A stretch of 64,000 bases of DNA, taken from NCBI GenBank assembly GCA_947372925.1, contig CANBVQ010000002.1, positions 1 to 64,000 on the forward strand. The letters are read 5' to 3'. Every line of letters begins with the position of its first letter. Within the stretch, counting starts at the first letter, position 1. The notes below the pieces were generated by a model. It was not told the origin of the DNA, did no database searches, and saw nothing but the letters and a program-made list of their open reading frames with translations. Shown here piece after piece: positions 22,340-34,213 of the stretch. Both the position numbers and the translations under genes were made by a program. Origin of the DNA: Acidimicrobiaceae bacterium. Its GTDB lineage: Bacteria; Actinomycetota; Acidimicrobiia; Acidimicrobiales; RAAP-2.

Positions 22340-23227
22340 TCAGCCTACGTTCAAAGTGGTCGAACCCCATCGAATGGGTTCGGATAAACGTGCTCCGCGC
22401 CACCAATCACCACTCTCGAGTCGGCGAGATCCTTCGGACTGAAGAATTGTCACCTCAATGGTTCCATCGTCAGCATGGAACAGGAGCCCTCGCGCGAAAG
22501 AGATGCTGCCGGAAGGACCTGTTACGTCGGGGGCCAGGGCGGCCCCATGAATCCGTACTCGTTGCCCGTTGATGTAGGTAAACGCCCGACCGAGTCGGAC
22601 CACGCGAGTCAACATTTCAGCCGATAGTTCCGGCTCCAGAATGAAATCCTGGGGACCCAGCTTCGCGGCGTACGTAGCCTCACCCTCTTGGGCGGTGGGG
22701 ACGGGAAGGGGCGAATGCGCCACGACTTCCACACAGAGGTGGGCGCCGAGTTCGGCAAGTTCATTAAGCAGGGCGAGGGACGTCTTGTCACCAAGCGGGG
22801 TTGACGCTTGCGCAAAAATCGGACCAGTATCCAAACCGGCTTCGAGCCCCATGATGCAGACGCCGGTTTCGAGATCGCCCGCCAGAAGGGCTCGTTCGAC
22901 CGGCGCGGCGCCACGCCACTTCGGGAGCAGCGAAAAGTGCACGTTGATCATGGGCACGACATCGAGGAGCGACTGTGGAATCAGTTTGCCGTACGCCACC
23001 ACTACGCCGAGTTCGGCGCCGCAACTCGACACCATGTCGAGTGAGTGCCAAACGGGTATGCCCAACTCGCGAGCCATCTGCGCCACCGGCGTGGCGATCA
23101 TCTCTGAACCTCGACCTCGTCGTTTGTCCGGCTGAGTCACCACGCCGAGTACTTCGTGCCCTGCATCCACCAGCGCACGCAAGGTTGGCGTGGCGGGACT
23201 CGGCGAACCGAGGAAGACCAGCTTCAT
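22340..23227 (-). CDS. fmt: Methionyl-tRNA formyltransferase
   Basis: MINVHFSLLPKWRGAAPVERALLAGD signature. Confidence 0.96.
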   Translation of the reverse strand: MKLVFLGSPSPATPTLRALVDAGHEVLGVVTQPDKRRGRGSEMIATPVAQMARELGIPVWHSLDMVSSCGAELGVVVAYGKLIPQSLLDVVPMINVHFSLLPKWRGAAPVERALLAGDLETGVCIMGLEAGLDTGPIFAQASTPLGDKTSLALLNELAELGAHLCVEVVAHSPLPVPTAQEGEATYAAKLGPQDFILEPELSAEMLTRVVRLGRAFTYINGQRVRIHGAALAPDVTGPSGSISFARGLLFHADDGTIEVTILQSEGSRRLESGDWWRGARLSEPIRWGSTTLNVG

Positions 23228-23751
23228 TAACGACGAAACAATCGGTTGAGCCCGTCGGGGTCATTTGTTGGCAGAGTGGTTAACCGCTTGCGCAGTTCCT
23301 TCTTGGCTTTCTTCTGTTGATCTTCATTAAGACGTTCCACCAGCAAAATGCCGTCGAGGTGGTCCATCTCGTGCTGGAATATCCGGCCCTCGAATTCGTC
23401 AGTTTCCACCGAGATCTCATTACCGTCGAGGTCGTAGCCCACGAGGAAAATCTCGTTGGGACGAGTAATTTCCCAGCTCAAACCCGGGACTGACAGACAG
23501 CCCTCTTCGTAGGTCCATTCGCCGGACGATTCGACAATGCGAGGATTGATGACGACCACGGGACCTTCGCCCTTGTCGTAGACGAACATCCGCTTTTGAA
23601 TCCCGATCTGGTTCGCCGCCAGACCCACACCAGGCGCTTCGTACATGGTTTCAATCATCGTGTCAGCGAGTGCTGCGATCTTGCCGTCAATGTCGGCTAC
23701 TTCATTCGTGACCTGGTTGAGAACGGGGTCACCGTAAACGCGAATTTGCAT
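23227..23751 (-). CDS. def: Peptide deformylase
   Basis: GVGLAANQIG, EEGCLSVPG and FQHEMDHLDGIL motifs. Confidence 0.96.
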   Translation of the reverse strand: MQIRVYGDPVLNQVTNEVADIDGKIAALADTMIETMYEAPGVGLAANQIGIQKRMFVYDKGEGPVVVINPRIVESSGEWTYEEGCLSVPGLSWEITRPNEIFLVGYDLDGNEISVETDEFEGRIFQHEMDHLDGILLVERLNEDQQKKAKKELRKRLTTLPTNDPDGLNRLFRR

Positions 23752-23778
23752 GGTACTCACGGAGAAACGCTACCTTGC

Positions 23779-25482
23779 CTAGGAAATTGCGAGGCGCATA
23801 GCCCCAGTGGGGCGTTCGGCCCGAGCGAGGAGTGCTCGAAGTTCGCCATTTGATGGGGCCTGCACAATAAAGCGCTCCCCGACAGATTGGACCGATACGC
23901 CGGCTTCACGAAGGGCTGCGGCGTAGGCCGGTCCGGCGACTCCCCCGATTTCGGCCAGTGCCCCGAAGGGCGGTAGGTCGAGCAATTCGGCGGTGACCAC
24001 CTCGTCTTGCATAAAACGAGCAAAATCAGCCGTCCGAAGTGACTGGAGGACGTCATCGCCTCCGCGTCGGGTCTGCACCACGACCAGACCACGTCCGTCA
24101 CGGCGACCACCGACGAGTCGTCCGGCCTTGGCCACGGCGTAGATGGCGTCTCGCCGGGCCTCTTCTCTCGTTCCGAGAAGGTACTGGTCAAAGTCGACAA
24201 AGATGACCACGCCGCAGCGGCGTACGTGGCGGAAAATTGCTTCCGTACCCACCACCACTCGCGTGCTCGATGGTGGCGCGTCGCTCGTGGCCGTGAGCTC
24301 CAGGACCGGCTGACCCAGCTGCAGCGCAACATCGCGAGCCAGCGTTGTGACACCACTGCGAATCGTGCGAGGCTTCGTTGCGCCGCAGTCCCGACAGAAC
24401 GGTTCACGTGGTGCGTGGGCCTGTCGGCACTGTAGGACACCGTCAACGTCCACCTCAGGCTCTCCGCAACTTTGGCAACGAAACAGTTCGCCGCATCGTC
24501 GGCAGGCCAAGAGTCGGCCACCACCGAGTCGTTGGAGAATTACCGCTACGGCGATTCCGTCGACGGAGTCGAGCGCCGCATGGGCTGCCCGAAGGGACTC
24601 TTGTGAGAGTGCTCCATCGCGGGGATCAGCCAACCTCCGATCGATGACCTCGATGCGGGGCCAGCGACCCTCAATGTCTTCGTCGACATTCACCGAACCG
24701 AACAGTTCGAGCAGAAGGGGCGATGGCATGGGAGAAGTCACCCACAGCGGCGCGTTGTCACGCTCGGCCCGATGGGCGACCGCTCGAACGGCATTCCATG
24801 TCGGCGACTGTTCGGCAACGTAGGAGTCGTCATCACCGTCGAGCACGACGACACCGGCCAAACGCGGTGAGGGCGCAAAGGCCGCACCCCGGGCGCCCAC
24901 GATGACGGGCCATTCGGCGCGGCACTTATCCCACTCATCGAACGTAGCCACAGGAATCCCACGATGCGTGAGGCGCGTCGCCAGGCGCTCGGCCCAGCCT
25001 TCGGTCGGCGTTAGTACCAGGAGCGATCCCCGACTGTCGAACGTCTGAGCGAGCGCCGAGAGAACGATGTCGAGGGGGTCTCGAGTGGGCCCACACTGCC
25101 AAAGGCCCGGGGCGTACGTCGGACCCGTGTGATCCACGGGAACTTTCTTAGGGGCCGTAGGAAGGGTCTTCCACAGCTTCATGGTGCAACTGGCGCTCAG
25201 GGCGCGCGCTAGTGGCGACACCCAGTATTCGCTAGCCCAGTGGAGAAATGGAAGAAGCTCGGCGGGCGGTCCATAGCCCAGCCACTTCCCAATCGTTTTG
25301 AGTTCGCGACCCTCCAGCGGAACGTCGTCTTCGAGGACCCAGGCTCGCACTGAACGTCCGTGAAAGTCGAGTCGAACGCGATCACCGATACCGACGACCA
25401 TGCCGTCAGGTACGAGATAGTCGAATTCGCGATCAACGGCCGCTACTTCCGTAACGACGCGAACGGCCCGCTGGGCGGACAC
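23779..25482 (-). CDS. priA: PriA-like primosomal protein N' with degenerate helicase motifs
   Basis: PriA N-terminal domain and zinc-binding cysteines (CRRCGELFRCQSCGEPE...FCRDCG); Walker A and DEEH box not recognisable; located between metK and def. Confidence 0.85.
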   Translation of the reverse strand: MSAQRAVRVVTEVAAVDREFDYLVPDGMVVGIGDRVRLDFHGRSVRAWVLEDDVPLEGRELKTIGKWLGYGPPAELLPFLHWASEYWVSPLARALSASCTMKLWKTLPTAPKKVPVDHTGPTYAPGLWQCGPTRDPLDIVLSALAQTFDSRGSLLVLTPTEGWAERLATRLTHRGIPVATFDEWDKCRAEWPVIVGARGAAFAPSPRLAGVVVLDGDDDSYVAEQSPTWNAVRAVAHRAERDNAPLWVTSPMPSPLLLELFGSVNVDEDIEGRWPRIEVIDRRLADPRDGALSQESLRAAHAALDSVDGIAVAVILQRLGGGRLLACRRCGELFRCQSCGEPEVDVDGVLQCRQAHAPREPFCRDCGATKPRTIRSGVTTLARDVALQLGQPVLELTATSDAPPSSTRVVVGTEAIFRHVRRCGVVIFVDFDQYLLGTREEARRDAIYAVAKAGRLVGGRRDGRGLVVVQTRRGGDDVLQSLRTADFARFMQDEVVTAELLDLPPFGALAEIGGVAGPAYAAALREAGVSVQSVGERFIVQAPSNGELRALLARAERPTGAMRLAIS

Positions 25483-26679
25483 TTAACCCAGGTTCAGCGC
25501 GCGACGAATGTCGTCGACTCGGTTCGTCTGCTCCCACGTAAAGCCCTGGTCGCTACGTCCGAAGTGTCCGTAGGCCGCAGTCTTTTGGTACGTAGGTCGA
25601 CGCAAGTCCAAGTCACGCGTAATCGCAGCCGGACGGAGGTCAAAGATCTCACTCACGGCCTTGGCAATCTTGGCGTTATCGACCGTCTCGGTACCAAACG
25701 TCTCGACCAGGACGGAAACGGGGTGGGCCACACCGATGGCGTAGGCCACCTGAACTTCGCAGCGACTGGCCGCACCAGCGGCGACCACGTTCTTGGCCAC
25801 CCAGCGAGCGGCGTAGGCCGCCGAGCGGTCAACCTTGCTGGGGTCCTTGCCGGAGAATGCACCGCCACCGTGGCGTGCCATACCGCCGTACGTGTCAACG
25901 ATGATCTTGCGACCGGTCAGACCGGTGTCAGCGTGAGGGCCACCAAGAACGAACTTGCCCGAAGGGTTGATGTACACCTTCAAGTTGCTCAAGTCGAGGT
26001 CGGTAGGAAGAAGTGGGTCAATGACGTGCTGACGTAGGTCGTCAGCGATGGTGCGCTGATCCACCGTGTCGGCGTGCTGCGTTGAAATCAAGACTGAGTC
26101 AATACCAACGGGACGACCACCCTCGTAGGCAATGGTGACCTGGGTCTTACCGTCGGGGCGGAGGTAGGCCAGCTGTCCGCTGCGCCGAACTTGGCTAAGG
26201 CGCATCGAGAGGCGGTGGGCCAGCCAGATTGGCAGTGGCATGAAGTCGTCGTTGTCGTTGACGGCGTATCCGAACATCATGCCCTGGTCACCAGCACCCT
26301 GGGCGTTGAGAATGTCTTCGCCACCGGTCCCGGTGCGCTTCTCGAGTGCGGTGTCGACGCCACCGGCAATGTCGGGGCTCTGCTTGTCGAGCGCCACGAG
26401 CACGCCACAGATATTGCCGTCAAAACCCTTGGCTCCGTCGTCGTAACCAATGTCCACAATCGTTTTGCGAGCAATCGCAGTGATGTCGACAACGGCGTTA
26501 GAAGTGATTTCTCCAGCGACCACACAGAGTCCCGTGGTGAGCAGGGTCTCGCACGCCACGCGTGAGGCGGGGTCCTGGGCCAACATGGCGTCTAGGACGG
26601 CATCAGAGACCTGGTCAGCGATTTTGTCAGGGTGTCCTTCGGTTACCGATTCGGACGTAAAGAGTGTGCGCTCAGCCAT
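25483..26679 (-). CDS. metK: S-adenosylmethionine synthetase
   Basis: [17 protein letters not shown] and [12 protein letters not shown]; start at MAERTLF. Confidence 0.98.
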   Translation of the reverse strand: MAERTLFTSESVTEGHPDKIADQVSDAVLDAMLAQDPASRVACETLLTTGLCVVAGEITSNAVVDITAIARKTIVDIGYDDGAKGFDGNICGVLVALDKQSPDIAGGVDTALEKRTGTGGEDILNAQGAGDQGMMFGYAVNDNDDFMPLPIWLAHRLSMRLSQVRRSGQLAYLRPDGKTQVTIAYEGGRPVGIDSVLISTQHADTVDQRTIADDLRQHVIDPLLPTDLDLSNLKVYINPSGKFVLGGPHADTGLTGRKIIVDTYGGMARHGGGAFSGKDPSKVDRSAAYAARWVAKNVVAAGAASRCEVQVAYAIGVAHPVSVLVETFGTETVDNAKIAKAVSEIFDLRPAAITRDLDLRRPTYQKTAAYGHFGRSDQGFTWEQTNRVDDIRRALNLG

Positions 26680-27910
26680 GTGTTCCTCCGTGGATTCTCT
26701 CAGCAACCTTAGACAAGAGTTCGTACGCGACCTGTTCTTTTGAAGTCATTGCCACACAGTAGGGCTCCGCGCCCTGGCTCAAGATGACAACCTCATTAGT
26801 GGCGTGGTCGAACCCCACGCCGTCGGCCGAAACGTCATTAGCCACTAAGAAATCACAGTTCTTACGCAACAACTTGGCTTGGGCGTTGGCCAGAACGTCA
26901 TTAGTCTCAGCGGCGAAGCCCACAATGATCTGACCGGGCCGCTTGCGTTCGCCCAAGGTCAGAAGAATGTCCTGTGTGGGCACCAACTCAATCGTGGGCA
27001 CCCCGGCATCCTTCTTTATTTTGCTTGTGGCCGGAGCCACGGTGAAGTCCGCCACGGCCGCGGCCATAACGACAACGTCGGCCGTTCCCGCTTCGCGAAG
27101 CACTGCGTCAGCCATCTCGGCCGCGCTCGAAACCGAGACGACGGAAATAGCGCGCGATACATCAGGGGCCAACGTCAGCGATGCCGTCGAAATTAAGGTC
27201 ACGTCAGCACCGAGGCGAGCGGCCACTTCCGCGATGGCGTATCCCTGCTTGCCGCTGGACCTATTCGTAATGACTCGGACGGGGTCGATCGCCTCTCGCG
27301 TGCCTCCAGCGGAGACCACAACACGACGACCTCGAAGCAGGCCTCCGGCCCGACCATTCACGATGTCAAGCACGAGCGATGCGATCACTTCTGGGTCGGG
27401 CAAGCGACCTTTGCCCGAGTCGCCACCGGCCAACACGCCGTCTTCGGGCTCGAGAATCATGACGCCCCGTCGGCGCAGGGTGGCAAGGTTCTCCTGCACG
27501 GAGGGCTGCTCCCACATCTCTGTATGCATGGCGGGACACAGCAGAACGGGGGCTCGCGAGGCCAACAACGTCGCCGTCAACAAATCGTCACTCAGCCCCA
27601 TGGCGTAACGAGCAATCACGTGGGCCGTCGCGGGGGCGACCACAATGAGATCGGCGTTCTGTCCCAGGTAGGTGTGAGGGATTGGCGTGGTGGGGTCGCC
27701 ATAGAGCTTGGTTCGAGCGGGCTCACTGGCGAGTGCCGAGAACGTGACTTCGCCTACGAACCGAGTCGCGTCTGGGGTGAGAATTGGTGAGACGAAGCAA
27801 CCGGCATCTCGGAGTCGGCGCAGAACCTCTACGGCCTTATAGGCGGCGATGCCACCGGCAACGCCTAGGACAATCCGTGGTTGGTCTTGCTTATGCTTCG
27901 ATGAAGTCAT
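26672..27910 (-). CDS. coaBC: Phosphopantothenoylcysteine decarboxylase/synthetase
   Basis: [18 protein letters not shown] and [26 protein letters not shown]; start at MTSSKHKQ. Confidence 0.96.
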   Translation of the reverse strand: MTSSKHKQDQPRIVLGVAGGIAAYKAVEVLRRLRDAGCFVSPILTPDATRFVGEVTFSALASEPARTKLYGDPTTPIPHTYLGQNADLIVVAPATAHVIARYAMGLSDDLLTATLLASRAPVLLCPAMHTEMWEQPSVQENLATLRRRGVMILEPEDGVLAGGDSGKGRLPDPEVIASLVLDIVNGRAGGLLRGRRVVVSAGGTREAIDPVRVITNRSSGKQGYAIAEVAARLGADVTLISTASLTLAPDVSRAISVVSVSSAAEMADAVLREAGTADVVVMAAAVADFTVAPATSKIKKDAGVPTIELVPTQDILLTLGERKRPGQIIVGFAAETNDVLANAQAKLLRKNCDFLVANDVSADGVGFDHATNEVVILSQGAEPYCVAMTSKEQVAYELLSKVAERIHGGTHG

Positions 27911-28238
27911 CGAAGGCTCGCTGGCGCTCTGCGGCCATCGCCTTTTCGGCCTCTTCGGCTGCGACTTCGGCGGCGAGAATCTCTTCTTCACTCATGCGGT
28001 GCATCACAAGCTTGCCTTCGCTGAGTTCTTCAAAGGCCATAGTCAAAGACTTGTTGGAGTTGGAGTTGACCTGGGGTGGAATTACGTTGACCTGACTGCG
28101 CCCAAGGCCGCTCCAGTACGTCGTAATTTCACGGGCGCGCATCGAGGCCACACGGACCAGGGTGAACTTGGAGTTCTCACACGACTCGAGCATGGGCTCA
28201 ATTTGTGGATCAACGAGGGTTGGGCGCTCAGCACTCAC
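27891..28238 (-). CDS. rpoZ: RNA polymerase omega subunit
   Basis: NSKFTLVRVASMRAREITTYW; between gmk and coaBC. Confidence 0.9.
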   Translation of the reverse strand: MSAERPTLVDPQIEPMLESCENSKFTLVRVASMRAREITTYWSGLGRSQVNVIPPQVNSNSNKSLTMAFEELSEGKLVMHRMSEEEILAAEVAAEEAEKAMAAERQRAFDDFIEA

Positions 28239-28260
28239 AGGAAATCCTTTGGAAATTTGG

Positions 28261-28824
28261 TCAGTCTCGGGACTGACGAACGTCGTTCAGTATACCCAAA
28301 ATCTCAGTGATTGTCTCATCGAGGGTGTGGTTGGTGACCACAAAGTCAGCGATTTCACGGCCCACTGAGGTTTCGAAGTCCGAACTACCGAGCCGTAGTT
28401 GCACGTGGTCATCGGTATCGCCTCGGGCTCGGAGGCGAGATTCGAGCTCTTCAAGGGACGGAGGTAGGAGCAAAATCACGGTCGACTGGGGGTGGCGGCT
28501 CTTTACTTGAGCGGCGCCTTGGATTTCGATCTCGAGGAGAACATCGGTACCGGCCGGTGGATTGGGGACCGGGGTGCCGTACAGATTGCCGTGAAATTCG
28601 GCCCACTCGTAAAAGCGATCGTCAGCAATCGCCTCTTCGAACGTCGCTCGATCAACAAAAACGTACTCACTCCCTGTCTCACTGGGACGAATAGCGCGAG
28701 AGGTCCAGGATCGGCTGAGCCACAATCGAGAGTCACGCTCAATCAGGAGCCGAGCAACAGTCCCCTTGCCGACACCGCCGGGACCGATAAGAACGAAAAC
28801 TGATGAATCAGCGACCGAGGGCAC
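28261..28824 (-). CDS. gmk: Guanylate kinase
   Basis: VFVLIGPGGVGKGTVARLL P-loop, SRSWTSRAIRPSETGSEYVFV; GTG start at 28824 is a best guess. Confidence 0.94.
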   Translation of the reverse strand: MPSVADSSVFVLIGPGGVGKGTVARLLIERDSRLWLSRSWTSRAIRPSETGSEYVFVDRATFEEAIADDRFYEWAEFHGNLYGTPVPNPPAGTDVLLEIEIQGAAQVKSRHPQSTVILLLPPSLEELESRLRARGDTDDHVQLRLGSSDFETSVGREIADFVVTNHTLDETITEILGILNDVRQSRD

Positions 28825-29137
28825 GAAAGAGCTCGGCTCGTTGCTTGGGACCAAGCCCGCGCACACGGCGCGTCTGCGCAATAGAAGCGTCTTGCATAAT
28901 CCTCTTGGCCTTCACCTCGCCAATGGTCGGCAGCGCGCTGATCAAGTCGAATGCGCGCATCTGCGCCACGCACTCTTCGCCGGCTGCGAGAGTAAAGAGA
29001 TCGGCGAGCGACAACTCACCCACTTTGACCATCCGCTTCACTTCAGCACGACGTCGTCGATTCGCTACGGCCAACTTCGAGGCGGCGACACGCTGTTCTT
29101 GACTGAGGCTGGGCGGGGTCGGAGACACGCCGGTCAC
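28808..29137 (-). CDS. mihF: Actinobacterial integration host factor
   Basis: LSLADLF...LPTIGEVKAKRIMQDASIAQTRRVRGLGPKQRAEL (mIHF C-terminus). Confidence 0.92.
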   Translation of the reverse strand: MTGVSPTPPSLSQEQRVAASKLAVANRRRRAEVKRMVKVGELSLADLFTLAAGEECVAQMRAFDLISALPTIGEVKAKRIMQDASIAQTRRVRGLGPKQRAELFRALGR

Positions 29138-29161
29138 AATAGTGGGCGAATCGAACCTCTG

Positions 29162-30001
29162 CTAGAGAAGTGCAGAGGAGAGGTCGTCGCGGAGTCGCTG
29201 TGCGGCGTCAGCTATCGCTCGGCGCTCCGGCCCCGCGTCACTGATACTCCGTGACGCATTGACCAGAACGCTGCCCTTGCGACAACGCTCGAAGAGTCGC
29301 CCCACGTCGCTAGCCGTGGCCCCCTGGGCGCCGACTCCGGGCACGAGGAACGGTCCGTTCATTTCCTCGAGGGGAAACTCGGAGCGATCGCGAGTGGCCC
29401 CAACGACGGCACCGAGGTGACCGAGGGCGCCGGGGCTCGACTCGTTTCGCCCGGCGATCGAACGGAGCAGAAAGTCTTCAACTCGTTCGCCGGAGTCCAC
29501 GCGGGCCGTTTGAATGGGACGCCCCTCGGGATTCGAGCTGGCCACGACTACAAAGAGGCCTTTGTTATAGGTGGCGGCCGTCTCAATGAGAGAACTCATC
29601 GCATCAAGACCCAGATAGGGACTGACCGTGAGGGCATCGGCAGCCAGTGGCGATGCGGGGTGGAGCCACGCGTCGGCGTAACCGTCATTTGTAGAGCCGA
29701 TATCACCGCGCTTAGCGTCGGCGATGATGAGCACATTGGCCTCTCGGGCCTCCACGAACAGGCGCTCGAGGGCGTGAAAGCCGGCGGCGCCGAACCGCTC
29801 AAAGAATGCCACCTGGGGCTTGATAGCCACTGCTGTCCCCGCCACGGCTTCGAGCATCCGGAAGGCGAAGAACTCGAGGCCCGTGATGTCATCGCCACGA
29901 CCCCAGGCACGTAGGAGCGCAGCGTGGGGGTCAATGCCTATACAGAGCGGTCCGAGCTCCTGCGAACGTTCCAATACTTCGTCACCAAACCAATTAGCCA
30001 T
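29162..30001 (-). CDS. pyrF: Orotidine 5'-phosphate decarboxylase
   Basis: LCIGIDPHAALLRAWG, IKPQVAFFERFG, IADAKRGDIGSTNDGYADAWL. Confidence 0.96.
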   Translation of the reverse strand: MANWFGDEVLERSQELGPLCIGIDPHAALLRAWGRGDDITGLEFFAFRMLEAVAGTAVAIKPQVAFFERFGAAGFHALERLFVEAREANVLIIADAKRGDIGSTNDGYADAWLHPASPLAADALTVSPYLGLDAMSSLIETAATYNKGLFVVVASSNPEGRPIQTARVDSGERVEDFLLRSIAGRNESSPGALGHLGAVVGATRDRSEFPLEEMNGPFLVPGVGAQGATASDVGRLFERCRKGSVLVNASRSISDAGPERRAIADAAQRLRDDLSSALL

Positions 30002-30911
30002 GGGCTCTCCCTCGAACAGCGTCTAACGATGTCTCATGCTTCGTCAGCCATCGTGCAATTTGACGTTGAATTTTCCATGGCGCCCGGGGCGAAGCGAGGC
30101 TGGCCGTCCCGACGCCGACCGCGTTAGCACCGGCCGAAATGAGAGCGATGGCGTCGGCACCACTCCACACTCCCCCAATACCCACAATCGGTGCATTCGG
30201 CAGGGCGCGTCGAACGTCGTAGATGGCTCGAGTCGCGATCGGCAACAGCGATCGTCCGCTCACTCCACCACCACCGTTGCCCAAAATTGGGCGGCCGGTC
30301 TCGGGGTCGAGCACCATGCCGGTCAAGGTGTTACCAATGACGAGTGCTTCGGCTCCGGCCTCCAGTGCCGCCGTCGCCACATCAATCAAATCGGGAGCCG
30401 TGAGCGTTAGCTTCACCCAGAGTGGGAGCCCCGCAGTGCGGCAGGCGCCCACCAGTTCAGCCGTCGCCGCGGGCGAGTTAGCAAAGATGGCGTTGCGGGC
30501 TTCCAGATTCGGACAACTGGCGTTGATCTCCAGTGCGGTGATCTCGGCACCTCGCATGGCATTGGCCGCATCGGCGAACTCCTCGGTACTGCGACCCCAA
30601 ATCGAACCGACCACCGTGGCACCGTGCGCACGGAGCTCGGGCAGCCCGTGCTCGCGCCAGGCGAGAACGCCGGGGCCGGCCAGGCCGACGGCGTTGATCA
30701 TGGCGTCGCCGGCAGGAGCGACACGGGGCGCGGGATTACCGGCCCAGGCGAATTCGGAAAGTGACTTGGTCACCACGGCACCCAACGTGCTGAGGTCGCC
30801 GTACTCAGCGAGCTCGGCTCCGTGCCCGACCGTGCCCGATGCCGTTACCACGCACGTCCGCAAACTCACCGATCCAACGGTGGTCCCCAGCGTCGTGTCA
30901 CGGAGACTCAC
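29994..30911 (-). CDS. pyrD: Dihydroorotate dehydrogenase, class 1-like
   Basis: EINASCPN catalytic-Cys motif, [44 protein letters not shown] start at 30911 overlapping the carB stop is inferred. Confidence 0.93.
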   Translation of the reverse strand: MSLRDTTLGTTVGSVSLRTCVVTASGTVGHGAELAEYGDLSTLGAVVTKSLSEFAWAGNPAPRVAPAGDAMINAVGLAGPGVLAWREHGLPELRAHGATVVGSIWGRSTEEFADAANAMRGAEITALEINASCPNLEARNAIFANSPAATAELVGACRTAGLPLWVKLTLTAPDLIDVATAALEAGAEALVIGNTLTGMVLDPETGRPILGNGGGGVSGRSLLPIATRAIYDVRRALPNAPIVGIGGVWSGADAIALISAGANAVGVGTASLASPRAPWKIQRQIARWLTKHETSLDAVRGRAHG

Positions 30912-33900
30912 GAATGCAGCTCCTGCAGGGAGGTGACTCGCCAACCCTGTGCGCGGGTATCGGCGATACCGCGGGCGGCGGCGAGTCCCGCGGCCATCGT
31001 TGTCAGACAGGGCACGTTGTGCGTCATGCAGGCGGAGCGAATCTTGGCGCCGTCCGCACGTGCACCACGCCCCGATGGGGTGTTAACCACCAGCTGAACT
31101 TGATCGGAGCCGATGAGTTCTACGGCGTCGTGAGCCACGTCGCGGAGCCCTACTTTGGAAACCAGCGTCTCGACCGCGACGTCATTGCTCCGCAGAAAGT
31201 CAGCGGTACCGATCGTGGCGGCGAGCGTGAACCCTAACTCGCGAAGCTGGCGTGCCAACTTCAATCCTGCTGCCTTGTCTCGATCGGCCAGCGATAGAAA
31301 GACCTGGCCGGAATCGGGAAGGCGAAGACCCGACGCGAGCTGCGCTTTGGCGAAGGCAATGCCGAAGCTCTCGCCAATGCCCATTACCTCACCCGTTGAA
31401 CGCATCTCGGGGCCGAGAATGGTGTCGACACCTGGGAAGCGATTAAAGGGCAACACGGCCTCTTTTACGCTGACGTAGGTCGGTTCCGGCGTATCGGCCG
31501 GCAAGATGCCTTCCGCTCGCAGATCGGCCAACGTCGTTCCGAGCATGACCCGGGCCGCGATGGCCGCCAGGGGCACCCCAGTCGCCTTGGCTACGAAGGG
31601 CACTGTTCGACTGGCTCGAGGGTTGGCCTCGAGCACGAAGAGTTCTTCATCCTTGACGGCGAACTGAACATTCAACAGACCGACCACCGACAACCGCTCG
31701 GCCAACCGTCGCGCCGAGTTTCGAATCTCTTCGATGATCGCCGGTGAAAGGTTCTGCGGGGGCAGCGCGCAGGCCGAGTCGCCAGAGTGCACGCCGGCCT
31801 CTTCGACGTGTTCCATAACACCGGCAATGTACGAGTCGCCAGTGGCATCGCGCAGGGCGTCAACGTCGACTTCGACCGCATCTTCGAGGAATCGGTCAAT
31901 CAGCACGGGGCGATCAGCCGAAACGCCACCCTCCCGGGCGAGAGCGCCGTGAGCACTCAGCAGACCGGTCATAACCCGCTTCAGCGAGTCATCGTCGTAC
32001 ACAATCTCCATCGCGCGACCACCGAGTACGTACGAAGGACGCACCAAGACTGGGTAGCCCACAACCTGAGCCACGGCGCGTGCCTCTTCGAGGGTCGTCG
32101 CGGTATTTCCGGGAGGCTGAGCAATACCCAGTTCATCGCAGATGGCCGACCACTGCTTGCGGTCCTCGGCCTGGTCGATGGAGGCCACGGGTGTTCCGAG
32201 GATCAGTGCGGGGTCTAAGCCACCGGCCAGCTTCAAGGGCGTCTGACCGCCCAGGGAGACGATGACACCCTTCACTACGGCGCCGTCCACGCAGGCCGCC
32301 TGCTCGGCTCGAATGATGTTGTCGAGGTCCTCACTGGTGAGCGGCTCAAAGTAGAGGCGATCCGATGTGGTGTAGTCCGTAGACACGGTTTCGGGGTTGC
32401 AATTGACCATCACGGTTTCGTATCCATCGGCACGCAGGGCCAAGGATGCGTGAACGCAGCAGTAGTCGAACTCAATCCCCTGGCCAATGCGGTTGGGGCC
32501 GGAGCCCAGGATGATGACGCGATCCTTAGGCGACGTGACGACCTCGGAGTCGTCTTCCCACGTGGAGTAGTGATACGGCGTCGTGGCATCAAACTCAGCG
32601 GCGCACGTGTCGACCGTCTTAAAAGTCGGCAGGACGCCTTGCGCTTCTCGCAGTTGGGCGATGTCTTTGCGAGTCGAGTTGACAATGCTGGCAATCTGGG
32701 TGTCCGAAAAGCCGAGCTGCTTGATTCGACGCCAAGTCCTTCGATCCCATGTCGCCAAGTCGGTAGAGGCGATTTCGATTTCCGCGTCGACAATGATCTG
32801 CAGCTGATCAACAAACCAGGGGTCGATGCGAGTGGCGGCCACCACTCGTTCGGATGAAACACCGGCCCGCAGCAATGCGTGCAGCACAAAGAGTCGGTCC
32901 GGGGCACCGATACCGGCACGGAGTAGCAGTCGCTCCGCCGTGGCGTCGTCCATACCTTCGATGAATTCGGAGTACGGGTGATCGCCCCCAAAGCCGAGCC
33001 AAGACTGCTCGAGTGAACGCAGTGCCTTCTGGAGCGACTCGGGAAAGGTGCGGCCGATGGCCATGACTTCACCGACGGACTGCATCCGGGTGCCCAGGAT
33101 GGCTTCAGCGCCAGGCAGCTTCTCGAAGGCCCAGCGTGGAATCTTGGTCACGACGTAGTCGATGACCGGTTCGAAGCTGGCCGGAGTGGCCCGAGTGATG
33201 TCGTTCGGAATCTCATCGAGGGTGTAACCGACCGCGAGACGGGCGGCAATCTTGGCAATGGGAAACCCCGTGGCCTTTGAGGCCAAGGCCGAAGAACGCG
33301 ACACCCGGGGGTTCATCTCGATAACGAGACGCTCACCATTCTCTGGATTGACGGCAAACTGCACATTCGATCCACCGGTCTCCACACCGACACGGCGCAA
33401 CACTGCGAAGGCGTCGTCTCGCATCTCTTGATACTCAACGTCACTCAAGGTCTGGGCCGGGGCCACCGTGATGGAGTCACCGGTGTGAACTCCCATGGGG
33501 TCAAAGTTCTCAATGCTGCACACGATGACGCAGTTGTCATTACGGTCGCGCATTACTTCGAGTTCGTACTCTTTCCAGCCGGCGATGGACCGCTCAACAA
33601 GAATTTCCCGAACGGGTGATGCGGCGATCCCCTCACCGGCCAGGACTACCAGCTGTTCGGCGTCGGCGGCGATGCCCGTTCCGGCACCACCCAGGATGTA
33701 GCTCGGACGAATGATGATTGGATAGCCAATCTCTTGGGCGATGACTACGGCCTCGGCCACCGAGTGGGCGAAACCCGACCGGGGAACCTCGAGGCCAATG
33801 TCGGCCATCGCGGCCTTGAACTGCTCGCGGTCTTCGGCGGTAGCAATCGCTTCAGGCTTGGCGCCAATGACTTCAACACCGAGCTCCTCGAGGACTCCAC

Positions 33901-34213
33901 GACGAACTAGCTCCATCGTTAGGTTTAACGCTGTTTGTCCGCCGAGCGTTGGGAGCAACGCGTCAGGACGTTCCTTGCGAATGATGTCGGTGACCACGTC
34001 GGGATCGAGTGGCTCGATGTAGGTCACATCGGCGGTCGTGGGGTCGGTCATGATCGTGGCCGGGTTGGAGTTAATCAAGATGACCTTGTAACCCTCCTCG
34101 CGCAGTACCTGGCAGGCCTGGGTCCCCGAGTAGTCGAACTCGCAGGCCTGGCCAATAACAATTGGTCCCGAACCGATGACGAGAATGGATGAGATATCAG
34201 TACGGCGCGGCAC
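30908..34213 (-). CDS. carB: Carbamoyl phosphate synthase large subunit
   Basis: 1101 aa; duplicated ATP-grasp ([27 protein letters not shown]). Confidence 0.98.
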   Translation of the reverse strand: MPRRTDISSILVIGSGPIVIGQACEFDYSGTQACQVLREEGYKVILINSNPATIMTDPTTADVTYIEPLDPDVVTDIIRKERPDALLPTLGGQTALNLTMELVRRGVLEELGVEVIGAKPEAIATAEDREQFKAAMADIGLEVPRSGFAHSVAEAVVIAQEIGYPIIIRPSYILGGAGTGIAADAEQLVVLAGEGIAASPVREILVERSIAGWKEYELEVMRDRNDNCVIVCSIENFDPMGVHTGDSITVAPAQTLSDVEYQEMRDDAFAVLRRVGVETGGSNVQFAVNPENGERLVIEMNPRVSRSSALASKATGFPIAKIAARLAVGYTLDEIPNDITRATPASFEPVIDYVVTKIPRWAFEKLPGAEAILGTRMQSVGEVMAIGRTFPESLQKALRSLEQSWLGFGGDHPYSEFIEGMDDATAERLLLRAGIGAPDRLFVLHALLRAGVSSERVVAATRIDPWFVDQLQIIVDAEIEIASTDLATWDRRTWRRIKQLGFSDTQIASIVNSTRKDIAQLREAQGVLPTFKTVDTCAAEFDATTPYHYSTWEDDSEVVTSPKDRVIILGSGPNRIGQGIEFDYCCVHASLALRADGYETVMVNCNPETVSTDYTTSDRLYFEPLTSEDLDNIIRAEQAACVDGAVVKGVIVSLGGQTPLKLAGGLDPALILGTPVASIDQAEDRKQWSAICDELGIAQPPGNTATTLEEARAVAQVVGYPVLVRPSYVLGGRAMEIVYDDDSLKRVMTGLLSAHGALAREGGVSADRPVLIDRFLEDAVEVDVDALRDATGDSYIAGVMEHVEEAGVHSGDSACALPPQNLSPAIIEEIRNSARRLAERLSVVGLLNVQFAVKDEELFVLEANPRASRTVPFVAKATGVPLAAIAARVMLGTTLADLRAEGILPADTPEPTYVSVKEAVLPFNRFPGVDTILGPEMRSTGEVMGIGESFGIAFAKAQLASGLRLPDSGQVFLSLADRDKAAGLKLARQLRELGFTLAATIGTADFLRSNDVAVETLVSKVGLRDVAHDAVELIGSDQVQLVVNTPSGRGARADGAKIRSACMTHNVPCLTTMAAGLAAARGIADTRAQGWRVTSLQELHS

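Noticed and set aside
23757-24524. 255-aa ORF overlapping priA
   Set aside because: Alternative-frame shadow of priA, no motifs.
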